From Chthoniobacterales bacterium (lineage in GTDB: Bacteria; Verrucomicrobiota; Verrucomicrobiia; Chthoniobacterales; UBA10450), in the NCBI GenBank assembly GCA_025980625.1, contig JAICXG010000123.1, positions 1-8,215 of the forward strand: a stretch of 8,215 nucleotides of DNA, given 5' to 3'. Positions 1-5,631 of the stretch are shown here, piece after piece. The position numbers were made by a program, and so were the translations under genes. The notes beneath the pieces are model-generated. The model was not told where the DNA came from. It made no database searches and worked only from the letters and a program-made list of their open reading frames with translations. The first letter of the stretch is position 1. Every line of letters begins with the position of its first letter.

Positions 1-601
1 CGGCGCTTATCTCGGCCGTTACGCCGGAAATTTTAGTGGCGACGGACTCGATTATTTGGGCGGAGCGCCGCGCATCGCGACCCGCGGCACGGCTGGAGGC
101 GGTGGCGCCGAACAACCGACCGAACTGACGCCCTTTGAGAAAGGAAAGAAGATTTACCTCGCCAATTGCGCCACCTGTCATCAGGCCAGCGGCCTCGGTG
201 TAGCCGGACAATACCCGCCGCTCGCAGGATCCGACATTGTTAACGGCGGCGCGCGTCGGCATGTCATGATCGTACTCAAAGGATTGCAGGGTCCGGTGAC
301 GGTGAAGGGGCAGCGTTATGGCTCCGCCGTCATGCAGCCGTGGGATAAAACGCTCACTGATGAGAAGATCGCGGAGGTTGTGACTTACGAGCGTGGAGAA
401 TGGGGCAACAAAGGATCGCCGGTCACGGCGGAAGGTGTCGCCGCCCTGCGCAAAGAATTGGCCGGCCGCACCGAATCCTATACCGAGCCGGACATCCTCG
501 CGGTGCCGGCCGACGCAGACCTGCCGGGCGGGGCTCCGCCGGGCCCGGCAGCAACCGCCTCGCCCGGGGCTGGCGGTAGCCCGCCACCGCCGAAAAGCTA
601 A
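1..601 (+). CDS. C-type cytochrome, 3' part of gene (5' end outside window)
   Basis: The reading frame is open from base 2 to the TAA at 599-601, so the true start lies upstream of the window. The TTG at 56 should not be taken as the start, because the frame upstream of it is uninterrupted (GAYLGRYAGNFSGDGLDYL...). The protein carries one class I cytochrome c domain. The haem-attachment motif CATCH is encoded at 167-181, followed by a YPPLAGS segment, and the likely axial methionine is in AVMQPW (ATG at 332). The helix typical of the domain end follows (LTDEKIAEVVTYERGEWGN). After the domain comes a tail rich in Pro, Gly and Ala. Such domains transfer electrons on the periplasmic side of the membrane, either free or as the end of a respiratory complex subunit. 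Which complex cannot be told from this fragment: a cytochrome oxidase subunit II tail or an alternative complex III cytochrome are both possible. Haem binding is well supported, the specific role is not. Confidence 0.88.
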   Translation, partial: GAYLGRYAGNFSGDGLDYLGGAPRIATRGTAGGGGAEQPTELTPFEKGKKIYLANCATCHQASGLGVAGQYPPLAGSDIVNGGARRHVMIVLKGLQGPVTVKGQRYGSAVMQPWDKTLTDEKIAEVVTYERGEWGNKGSPVTAEGVAALRKELAGRTESYTEPDILAVPADADLPGGAPPGPAATASPGAGGSPPPPKS

Positions 602-607
602 ACGCAC

Positions 608-616
608 GCCTAACGA
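608..616 (+). repeat. GCCTAACGA word, copy 1
   Basis: Exact nonamer lying between the stops of two convergent genes. It forms the left arm of a hairpin with TTAGGC at 618-623. Confidence 0.75.
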
Positions 617-634
617 ATTAGGCCGAGAATCGGC
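608..634. terminator. Two adjacent hairpins between convergent genes, probable bidirectional terminator
   Basis: GCCTAACGAATTAGGC (608-623) folds as a perfect 6-bp stem with a CGAA loop. It is followed, overlapping by two bases, by GCCGA-GAA-TCGGC (622-634), a 5-bp stem with a 3-nt loop. The overlap means the two stems compete in part. They fill the 32-nt gap between the cytochrome stop and the PUR gene stop, the expected place for a shared terminator. There is no T-tract, so a classical intrinsic terminator is not assured. The left arm of the first stem is a copy of the window-wide word GCCTAACGA. Confidence 0.5.
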
Positions 635-840
635 TAGCTCTCCGCGGGCTCGGAAGCGAGCACGTCGTCGATCGCGTCCGCAAAATCATCGACGCCCGAC
701 ATCGGGACAATGATCACGTTACGATGACCCTGGCTATCTTCGGTGATACGGAGAAACCGGCCGCGGCCATTCTCGCGCAGATCGATCGAAAAAAGCTTCC
801 GCTCGATTTGCAATTCTCTTGATTCAATAATGCTATCCAT
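634..840 (-). CDS. Small PUR-domain (PUR-alpha-like, DUF3276-type) nucleic-acid-binding protein
   Basis: This 68-residue protein is almost entirely one PUR repeat. Residues about 10-35 (ERKLFSIDLRENGRGRFLRI) match the PUR signature: a beta-strand pair with the conserved 'F-x-DL-x-EN-x-RGRFL-x-I' pattern. Residues about 43-63 (NVIIVPMSGVDDFADAIDDV) form the last strand and the C-terminal helix that packs for dimerisation. In the family, two such repeats form a whirly-like unit binding single-stranded DNA or RNA, and single-repeat bacterial members such as Borrelia BpuR act as dimers. The stop is TAG at 636-634 and the start is ATG at 840-838. No Shine-Dalgarno sequence is visible upstream. The gene lies 62 nt downstream of rnr on the same strand, so co-transcription with RNase R is likely. 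An RNA-linked role is inferred from family and context. Confidence 0.82.
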   Translation of the reverse strand: MDSIIESRELQIERKLFSIDLRENGRGRFLRITEDSQGHRNVIIVPMSGVDDFADAIDDVLASEPAES

Positions 841-856
841 TTGAACGGGCGCGAAT

Positions 857-863
857 GTTAGGC
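857..863 (-). repeat. Partial word (GCCTAAC only)
   Basis: Seven of the nine bases are present on the - strand, in the gap between rnr and the PUR gene; the last two bases differ (AT in place of GA). Confidence 0.4.
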
Positions 864-902
864 AACCGCCGGTCGAAAGGGAAGAAAAATCTTTCGTTCA
901 CA

Positions 903-3077
903 CTAACGGGAACGTCTTGCCCGGCGTGTTGCGACGACATTTTCCGCCAGCGCGAAATCCGCCTGCTGTTTGAACGAATCGACTCGCGCCACCACCACCT
1001 CGAGAATGTCGCCGACGGCGAGGATGCGCTGTGATCGACGGCCGATGAGCTGGTGACGAGCCGCGTCGAAGCGATAAAACTCACCGCTGAGTGAGGAGAC
1101 GTGGATCAGCCCGGTCAGCAGCACATCAGGCAGTTCCACCAGCAGCCCGTAATTGCGCACCTCAAGCACGACGGCCCGAAAACTCTGCGGCTTTTTTGCC
1201 GTCAGTTGTTGCTGCAAAAATTCCAGCTTCTTGATTTTCACCGACTCGAGCTCCGCCTCGGCCGCGACGCGTTCCGTCGTGGAAATGTGCTCGGCCACAC
1301 GCATGAGATCGGCCTGATTTCGTCTGCTCGCTTTTTTCTGGCTCGCGTGGTCGAGGGTGCGGTGAACCACGAGATCGGCGTAACGCCGAATCGGGCTGGT
1401 GAAATGGGTGTAATTGTTTTTTGCCAGACCGTAATGGCCAAGCGGCTGGGTCGCGTAGCGGGCGCGTTTCAAACTTTTCAGCAACCCGATCTTCATCGCC
1501 TGTTCCTCCGGCTTGCCGCGAAACGATTCGAGCAGGCGCTGCAATTCCTTGCGGTGGGTCAGGTCGCCCACTTGAAATCCGTAGCTGAGAACGAACTCGC
1601 GAAATTCCGCCAGCCTTTCCGGCTCGGGGTTTTCGTGCACACGATAGATCGTCGGCACGAGCCGGTTCTTTAGTTCGCTGGCGACGGCTTCGTTAGCGGC
1701 GAGCATAAACTCCTCGATCAATTGGTGCGACTCGTCATTCTCGATTTTCTCGAGACGAAGCGGCTTCCCCGTCTCGCGGTCGATCACCACTTTGACCTCG
1801 GGAAAATCGAGATCGAGCGCGCCATGCGCGAAACGCCGCCGGCGCAGAATGGAAGCGAGATTCCAGGCGGTGTGGAGGCGGCGCCCGAGCTCGTCGTTAG
1901 GCGATTTTTGCAGGATCGCATATGCCTCCTTGTAAGTGAGACGGCGCGCGCTCTCGATCATCGTGCGGGCAAAGCGCGCGCTCCGTGCCGCGCCGTTTTT
2001 GGTGAAGCGAATGAAGACCGAGTAGGTCAGCCTAACGACACTGGGATTGAGACTGCAAACCCCATTGCTCAGCCGCTCCGGCAACATCGGGATAACGCGA
2101 TCGGCCAGGTAGACGCTGTTGCCGCGCCGGAGCGCCTCGCGATCGAGCGCACTCCCGGGCGCAACGTAAGCCGAGACATCCGCGATATGCACGCCGAGTT
2201 CCCACTCGCCTCCGCTCAGCCGTTCGACATGAATCGCGTCGTCGAAATCGCGCGCGTCATCCGGATCAATCGTGAGAATAAACCTGCCGCGCAGGTCCTC
2301 GCGTTCCGGAAAACGATCGGGATCGACCGTCTCGGGAATTTCATCGGCTTGCCCGAGCACGAGCTCGGGAAACTGCACCGGGAGGTTGTGCTTGCGGATG
2401 ATCGAAAGCATGTCCACACCGGCGTCGGAAGCGCGCCCAAGCAGCTCGATGATCTCGCCCTCGGGATTGACGTGACGCGATTCCCAAGCTTCCAGTCTCA
2501 CGACCACCTTGTCGTTAGGCTGAGGCGCCCGCGCCGCGTCTGGAAGTGGTCGCGGATGGACGTAGACGTCGTGTACAAGGCGCGGATCATCCGGCACGAC
2601 GTAGTAAAAATTCCGGCTCTGCTGGAGCGTGCCCACGATCGTGTCGTGCGCCCGTTCGAGAATGCGAATGACGCGACCCTCGGCGCGATTGCTCCCGCTA
2701 CGGGCGCGCGCATAGTCCGCATCGCGCGTGATTCGCGCCACCACCCGATCACCGTTCATCGCTGTGCCGGTGTTCTCGGCCGAGATGAAAATGTCGCCGG
2801 TTTCGCCGTTTTCGCGGGTGAGAAAACCGTAGCCCGCAGGATGAATCTGCAATCTGCCGGCCAGGAGATCGGCTTCCTCGGGAAGGATGTAGCGGTTCTT
2901 GCGGATGCGCGCGATCTCTCCCGCCTGCTCGAGTTCGCGCAGGGCCTGCTTTACCTCGCGCCCCTCCTCGCCCCGAAAACCGAGGCCGCGCGCCAGCTCT
3001 TTCTTGTCGAGCGGGCGGTACTTGGGATGGCGGAGGAGAGCAAGGATTCGTTCTTTGATGTCGGTCTCACGTTTCAT
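903..3077 (-). CDS. rnr: Ribonuclease R (3'-5' exoribonuclease, RNB family)
   Basis: The 724-residue protein has the full RNase R domain order. An N-terminal winged-helix segment (about 5-65) is followed by cold-shock OB domains (about 70-215, including GYGFLTRENGETGDIFIS). The RNB catalytic domain spans about 255-580 and the S1 RNA-binding domain about 632-712, ending in a short basic tail (RRARRSR). The active-site run TIDPDDARDFDDAI gives Asp271, 277, 279 and 280, equivalent to E. coli Asp272, 278, 280 and 281. Tyr323 in NSVYLADRVIPML and the SPIRRYADL segment (561-569) are also conserved. The enzyme degrades structured RNA processively and acts in rRNA and mRNA quality control in the cytoplasm. 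It is shorter than the E. coli enzyme (813), mainly in its terminal extensions. The ATG at 3077 has GAGGG five bases upstream, the clearest ribosome site in the window. Three copies of the GCCTAACGA word lie inside it. Confidence 0.96.
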   Translation of the reverse strand: MKRETDIKERILALLRHPKYRPLDKKELARGLGFRGEEGREVKQALRELEQAGEIARIRKNRYILPEEADLLAGRLQIHPAGYGFLTRENGETGDIFISAENTGTAMNGDRVVARITRDADYARARSGSNRAEGRVIRILERAHDTIVGTLQQSRNFYYVVPDDPRLVHDVYVHPRPLPDAARAPQPNDKVVVRLEAWESRHVNPEGEIIELLGRASDAGVDMLSIIRKHNLPVQFPELVLGQADEIPETVDPDRFPEREDLRGRFILTIDPDDARDFDDAIHVERLSGGEWELGVHIADVSAYVAPGSALDREALRRGNSVYLADRVIPMLPERLSNGVCSLNPSVVRLTYSVFIRFTKNGAARSARFARTMIESARRLTYKEAYAILQKSPNDELGRRLHTAWNLASILRRRRFAHGALDLDFPEVKVVIDRETGKPLRLEKIENDESHQLIEEFMLAANEAVASELKNRLVPTIYRVHENPEPERLAEFREFVLSYGFQVGDLTHRKELQRLLESFRGKPEEQAMKIGLLKSLKRARYATQPLGHYGLAKNNYTHFTSPIRRYADLVVHRTLDHASQKKASRRNQADLMRVAEHISTTERVAAEAELESVKIKKLEFLQQQLTAKKPQSFRAVVLEVRNYGLLVELPDVLLTGLIHVSSLSGEFYRFDAARHQLIGRRSQRILAVGDILEVVVARVDSFKQQADFALAENVVATRRARRSR
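1894..1902 (-). repeat. GCCTAACGA word, copy 2 (inside rnr)
   Basis: Exact nonamer on the rnr coding strand, read as CCT AAC GA(C), Pro393-Asn394-Asp395. Confidence 0.75.
2030..2038 (+). repeat. GCCTAACGA word, copy 3 (inside rnr)
   Basis: Exact nonamer opposite the rnr coding strand, where it is read GTC GTT AGG C, Val347-Val348-Arg349, using the AGG arginine codon. Confidence 0.75.
2512..2520 (-). repeat. GCCTAACGA word, copy 4 (inside rnr)
   Basis: Exact nonamer on the rnr coding strand, read as Pro187-Asn188-Asp189 in the linker between the cold-shock domains and RNB. Confidence 0.75.
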
Positions 3078-3146
3078 GCGCGCCCTCGATCATCGAAGAA
3101 AGCGGTCTGATTGAAAGCAGGCATTTCGCGGAAGGTGCGCGGGTCG

Positions 3147-3174
3147 AATAAAGCAACGGCTGTGTTAGTCTCAA
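3147..3174 (-). promoter_or_regulatory. Candidate sigma70-like promoter for rnr in the rnr/folP divergent region
   Basis: Reading towards rnr there is TTGAGA (complement of 3169-3174, 5 of 6 to the -35 consensus), a 16-bp spacer, and TTTATT (complement of 3147-3152, 4 of 6 to TATAAT). This would give a leader of roughly 60 nt before the rnr ATG. The 103-nt region 3078-3180 must also hold the folP promoter if folP starts its own transcript. I could not find a convincing pair for that direction. Confidence 0.3.
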
Positions 3175-3180
3175 TGAGTC

Positions 3181-4026
3181 ATGCAGGTCGCGCGCTGGAA
3201 AATCGGCGGAAACATTCTCGACCTAACGAATCGCGGACTACTCATGGGCGTGCTCAACGTGACGCCAGATTCATTCTCCGATGGCGGTCGATTTTTCACG
3301 AGGGAAGCAGCGGTCAGACATGGCATCGAGATGGCGCAGAGCGGGGCCGACATCATTGACGTAGGGGGCGAATCGACGCGACCCGGCGCCAGACCGGTTC
3401 CGGGGGCGGAAGAGATGAAGCGCGTGCTCCCTGTTATCGAGGAGATCAAGAGCTCGGTTTTGACTCACGTTTCGATTGATACTTCGAAGGCGATTGTGGC
3501 ACGCGCGGCGATCAGCCTCGGCGCCACGATCATCAACGACGTGACCGGTGGGCGCGGCGATCCGGCGATGTTCGCGCTCGCGGCCGAGACGGGCGCCGCG
3601 CTCATCATCATGCACATGCAAGGCACGCCCCAGACGATGCAGCTCAACCCGATCTACGATGATGTCGTCGCCGAGGTGGCTGAATTTTTTCGACACCAGT
3701 TTGCCCTGGCGGTACGGTCGGGAGTGGACCCGCTCTGCATCGCCTTTGACCCGGGCATCGGTTTTGGGAAAACGACAGGTCACAATATGGAATTGCTCGC
3801 CAATCTGCATCGGCTCCGAGTCGAAGATCGACCGCTCGTCGTGGGCGTTTCCGCCAAGTCTTTTCTCGGCAAGATCCCCGGCGGCCAAGGCGATCGGGCA
3901 AGCGCCACGGTCGCGATGACTTCGTTGCTGCGGGAACGGGGGGCACACGTCTTGCGGGTGCACGACGTGATGCCGAACGCTCAGGCCTTGCGCACGACGG
4001 AAGCTCTGCTCGCCGCCAGCCGATGA
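3181..4026 (+). CDS. folP: Dihydropteroate synthase
   Basis: This 281-residue TIM-barrel protein condenses 6-hydroxymethyl-dihydropterin pyrophosphate with p-aminobenzoate in cytoplasmic folate synthesis; it is the sulfonamide target. Signature loops appear in order: GVLNVTPDSFSDGG (23-36), ADIIDVGGESTRPGA (56-70), VSIDTSKA (97-104), IINDVTGG (117-124), IIMHMQGTP (142-150), FDPGIGFGKT (189-198), VGVSAKSFLG (221-230) and LRVHDV (258-263). The length is normal for the family. The oddity is SAKS at 224-227, where most DHPS enzymes have S-R-K-S, so one phosphate/pterin-side arginine is Ala while the catalytic-site Lys (226) is kept. No Shine-Dalgarno sequence precedes ATG 3181. The start is supported by the family N-terminus and by the absence of a better upstream in-frame start. 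The stop overlaps the start of cdaA as ATGA, implying translational coupling. Confidence 0.96.
   Translation: MQVARWKIGGNILDLTNRGLLMGVLNVTPDSFSDGGRFFTREAAVRHGIEMAQSGADIIDVGGESTRPGARPVPGAEEMKRVLPVIEEIKSSVLTHVSIDTSKAIVARAAISLGATIINDVTGGRGDPAMFALAAETGAALIIMHMQGTPQTMQLNPIYDDVVAEVAEFFRHQFALAVRSGVDPLCIAFDPGIGFGKTTGHNMELLANLHRLRVEDRPLVVGVSAKSFLGKIPGGQGDRASATVAMTSLLRERGAHVLRVHDVMPNAQALRTTEALLAASR
3221..3229 (+). repeat. ACCTAACGA variant (8-base core), inside folP
   Basis: The 8-base core CCTAACGA is intact and the first base is A. It is read GAC CTA ACG AAT (Asp14-Asn17), a different frame from the rnr copies. Confidence 0.65.
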
Positions 4027-4898
4027 TCCACACCATTACTCACATCTTTTTTGATTACTGGCGCAGCGCCGTCGAGGTCCTCCTCCTCAGCATCGTCATC
4101 TATTACGGCTATCTCTATTTTCGCGGGACACGCGGAGCGAAAGTGCTGACCGGGCTCGCGATCGTTTTCCTTACCCTCACACTCATCTCGCAACTGCTGA
4201 ACCTTGTCGTCATCAGCTTCATCATCCGGAGCTTTTCCGTGTTTCTCGCAGTCGCACTCGTCGTCATTTTCCAACCGGAACTGCGGCGCGCGCTCGCCGA
4301 GTTGGGCGGTCATCCGATTTTTTCCCTAACGAGTGAGAAGCGCGAAACCGTGCACGATCTGGCCGAAGTCGTGGCGCAACTTTCCGCCAAGCAATTCGGC
4401 GCATTGATCGCGATCGAGCGCGACACCTCCATCAAGGTCTACGAGGAAACGGGCGTGATCGTCGACGCGGAGTTCTCGTCCGAGTTACTTCTCACGCTCT
4501 TCCACCCGAAGTCCGCCCTGCACGACGGCGGCGTAATCATCCGCAATGGTCGGATCGCTGCCGCCGCCTGCATTTTCCCAGTGAGCCAGCGCGAGACGCT
4601 CGATCGCAGCCTCGGGCTGCGCCATCGCGCCGGCCTCGGCATCACGGAAGAATCGGACGCGGTCGCGGTCGTCGTTTCGGAGGAGACGGGCGCGATCACA
4701 ATCTGTTATCGACGCCGGATCGAACGGAATTTTAGCCACGACACCTTCCGGCAAAGGCTCGGCGAGATTTTACTCCATCGTTACCATGAAGAAGCTGATC
4801 CTGAACAACTGGCGCGCGAAACTGACCTCTCTCCTGCTCGCGATCGCGCTGTGGTACCTCATCAAGAAGAACGTCACAACGACACCCTTGCCGTCTGA
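4023..4898 (+). CDS. cdaA: Membrane diadenylate cyclase CdaA/DacA (c-di-AMP synthase)
   Basis: The protein makes cyclic di-AMP from two ATP. It has three predicted membrane helices at about 12-33, 40-58 and 62-83 (ending VVIFQPELRRAL, the usual linker). The cytoplasmic DAC domain covers about 100-235. The two nucleotide motifs are visible: LHDGGVII at 166-173 (the usual 'DGA' is here DGG, 168-170) and GLRHRAGLGITEESDA at 198-213 with the catalytic RHR at 200-202, followed by VVVSEETG. In studied bacteria c-di-AMP controls potassium and osmolyte transport and wall homeostasis. The start overlaps the folP stop. The last 37 residues (255-291) look unconserved and are encoded by DNA that also encodes the CdaR-like ORF in another frame. 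cdaA is normally followed by a full cdaR and glmM; here both are absent. Confidence 0.95.
   Translation: MIHTITHIFFDYWRSAVEVLLLSIVIYYGYLYFRGTRGAKVLTGLAIVFLTLTLISQLLNLVVISFIIRSFSVFLAVALVVIFQPELRRALAELGGHPIFSLTSEKRETVHDLAEVVAQLSAKQFGALIAIERDTSIKVYEETGVIVDAEFSSELLLTLFHPKSALHDGGVIIRNGRIAAAACIFPVSQRETLDRSLGLRHRAGLGITEESDAVAVVVSEETGAITICYRRRIERNFSHDTFRQRLGEILLHRYHEEADPEQLARETDLSPARDRAVVPHQEERHNDTLAV
4324..4332 (+). repeat. CCCTAACGA variant (8-base core), inside cdaA
   Basis: The 8-base core is intact and the first base is C. It is read TCC CTA ACG AGT (Ser101-Ser104), the same frame as in folP. Confidence 0.65.
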
Positions 4899-4935
4899 TT
4901 GGAGCCGGCGCCCGGCGGCGGAAGAGGTTCGTTAG
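4786..4935 (+). CDS. 49-residue membrane-anchor protein resembling only the N-terminus of CdaR/YbbR
   Basis: An ORF from ATG 4786 to TAG 4933-4935 encodes a protein starting MKKLILNNWRAKLTSLLLA and continuing IALWYLIKKNV. It shares the hallmark CdaR/YbbR start: a short basic patch, N-N-W-x-x-K-L, then one hydrophobic helix ending LW-Y. In CdaR this helix anchors three or four extracytoplasmic YbbR domains and contacts CdaA. Here no YbbR domain follows, since the ORF ends after 20 polar residues and the next gene is on the other strand. It overlaps the cdaA 3' end by 113 nt in the +1 frame and has no visible Shine-Dalgarno sequence. The G/C-ending codons and the family resemblance argue that it is real. 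It could be a reduced CdaR, a decayed remnant or a distinct small subunit. Its TAG stop is formed by a TCGTTAGGC word. Confidence 0.62.
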   Translation: MKKLILNNWRAKLTSLLLAIALWYLIKKNVTTTPLPSDWSRRPAAEEVR

Positions 4936-4937
4936 GC
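4929..4937 (-). repeat. GCCTAACGA word, copy 5 (end of CdaR-like ORF)
   Basis: Exact nonamer as TCGTTAGGC on the + strand. It supplies the TAG stop of the 49-codon ORF and lies at the convergent junction with the SprT-like gene. Confidence 0.75.
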
Positions 4938-4962
4938 GGATCCGCGGCGAGCGCCTGGCTCA

Positions 4963-5418
4963 CTAGCGCAAGAACCGCGCGAGATTATCATCTTCCCAGC
5001 GCCGGGCACGACGATAGCGCGGGAATGCTTTTTCGCGGCGATAGAATTCGTCGGTGTGAATCCGGCGTCGCCCTGATGAGTCGGTTTCCTCCGGCACAAC
5101 CGAGTGCAGCATCTCGTGATAGAGCACGTACTCGACGAACCAGCGCGGCACGAACGGCTGGTCGAGCAGCGGATGAATCCGAATGACGCGATCTTCTTCC
5201 TGAATCGAGCCGAAGATGAAGTATTCCTTGGGTCGCTCTTTCCGGCGCCGGCCCCAGACGACGCGATAGCCGCGCAATCTCCCGCGAAAATGGCGCTCAT
5301 TCACGCGATCAAAAATCCGGCGCAAATCGAAGTAACGTCCTTCGTGGCGCAGGTTGAGATGCCGTTGCATCGGCAACATCGGTCGGGCTAGTTTTCGCTT
5401 TGCCTTTTTCTTCGCCAT
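4963..5418 (-). CDS. SprT-like domain protein (putative zinc metalloprotease fold)
   Basis: The frame ends with TAG at 4965-4963. The protein has the zinc metallopeptidase signature HEMLH within YVLYHEMLHSVV, and a third His in RIHTDEFYRREKAFPRY 16 residues further on. The last part (RRWEDDNLARFL) is the W/N/FL ending common to this SprT-like group. The region before the motif (FDLRRIFDRVNERHF, then YFIFGSIQEEDRVIRIHPLLD) fits the SprT-fold strands. Family members bind zinc, and the best-studied (Spartan/SprT) act on DNA-protein crosslinks, but the substrate of this branch is unknown to me. I chose ATG 5418 (151 residues, starting MAKKKAKRKL). The frame stays open to ATG 5550 (195 residues), but the extra 44 codons are AT-richer and show no recognisable domain. 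Neither start has a clear ribosome site. The gene converges on the cdaA operon with a 27-nt gap. Confidence 0.8.
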   Translation of the reverse strand: MAKKKAKRKLARPMLPMQRHLNLRHEGRYFDLRRIFDRVNERHFRGRLRGYRVVWGRRRKERPKEYFIFGSIQEEDRVIRIHPLLDQPFVPRWFVEYVLYHEMLHSVVPEETDSSGRRRIHTDEFYRREKAFPRYRRARRWEDDNLARFLR

Positions 5419-5577
5419 CGGAGTTTTGTTTTGGACGAGAAACGGCAACCAGTCTACGGTTCGCCATCCAAGCTGACAAGGTGCAGACGATGGCTGAGGA
5501 GCGGATTCGATGGTAAGTTGCTGATTACGAATCCGATAAAATTTTTTCATGCTTTGCTGGTATGTTCGCTGCTGGAT

Positions 5578-5612
5578 CGGGAGAAGACGCTCACTATCTT
5601 GTGCTTCTCCCG
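5578..5612. promoter_or_regulatory. Nine-bp perfect inverted repeat in front of rodA
   Basis: CGGGAGAAG (5578-5586) and CTTCTCCCG (5604-5612) pair perfectly around a 17-nt spacer, in which CAC (5592-5594) and GTG (5601-5603) can extend the stem across a bulge. The repeat is followed at once by TTAAAATA (5613-5620). TAAAAT (5614-5619) is 5 of 6 to a -10 box, but no good -35 lies 16-18 bp before it. The site could be an operator overlapping the rodA promoter, an mRNA 5' structure, or a terminator-like barrier. It sits between the divergent sprT-like and rodA genes, 19 nt before the rodA ATG. Confidence 0.5.
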
Positions 5613-5631
5613 TTAAAATACTTTCTCTGAA

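Noticed and set aside
608..863. Integron attC-like sites: GCCTAAC and GTTAGGC match the RYYYAAC / GTTRRRY core consensus and flank the PUR gene
   Set aside because: attC needs both cores within about 60-140 bp around an imperfect palindrome. Here the spacing is about 250 bp, no other pair in the window has the right geometry, and most copies sit inside core genes.
1722..3110. A 462-codon open frame antisense to rnr
   Set aside because: It is the mirror of rnr, whose domains, active-site residues and codon pattern fit the - strand. The antisense product shows no recognisable motif and long antisense frames are common in GC-rich DNA.
3271..3963. A 230-codon open frame antisense to folP
   Set aside because: It lies wholly inside a clear dihydropteroate synthase gene and has no recognisable motif.
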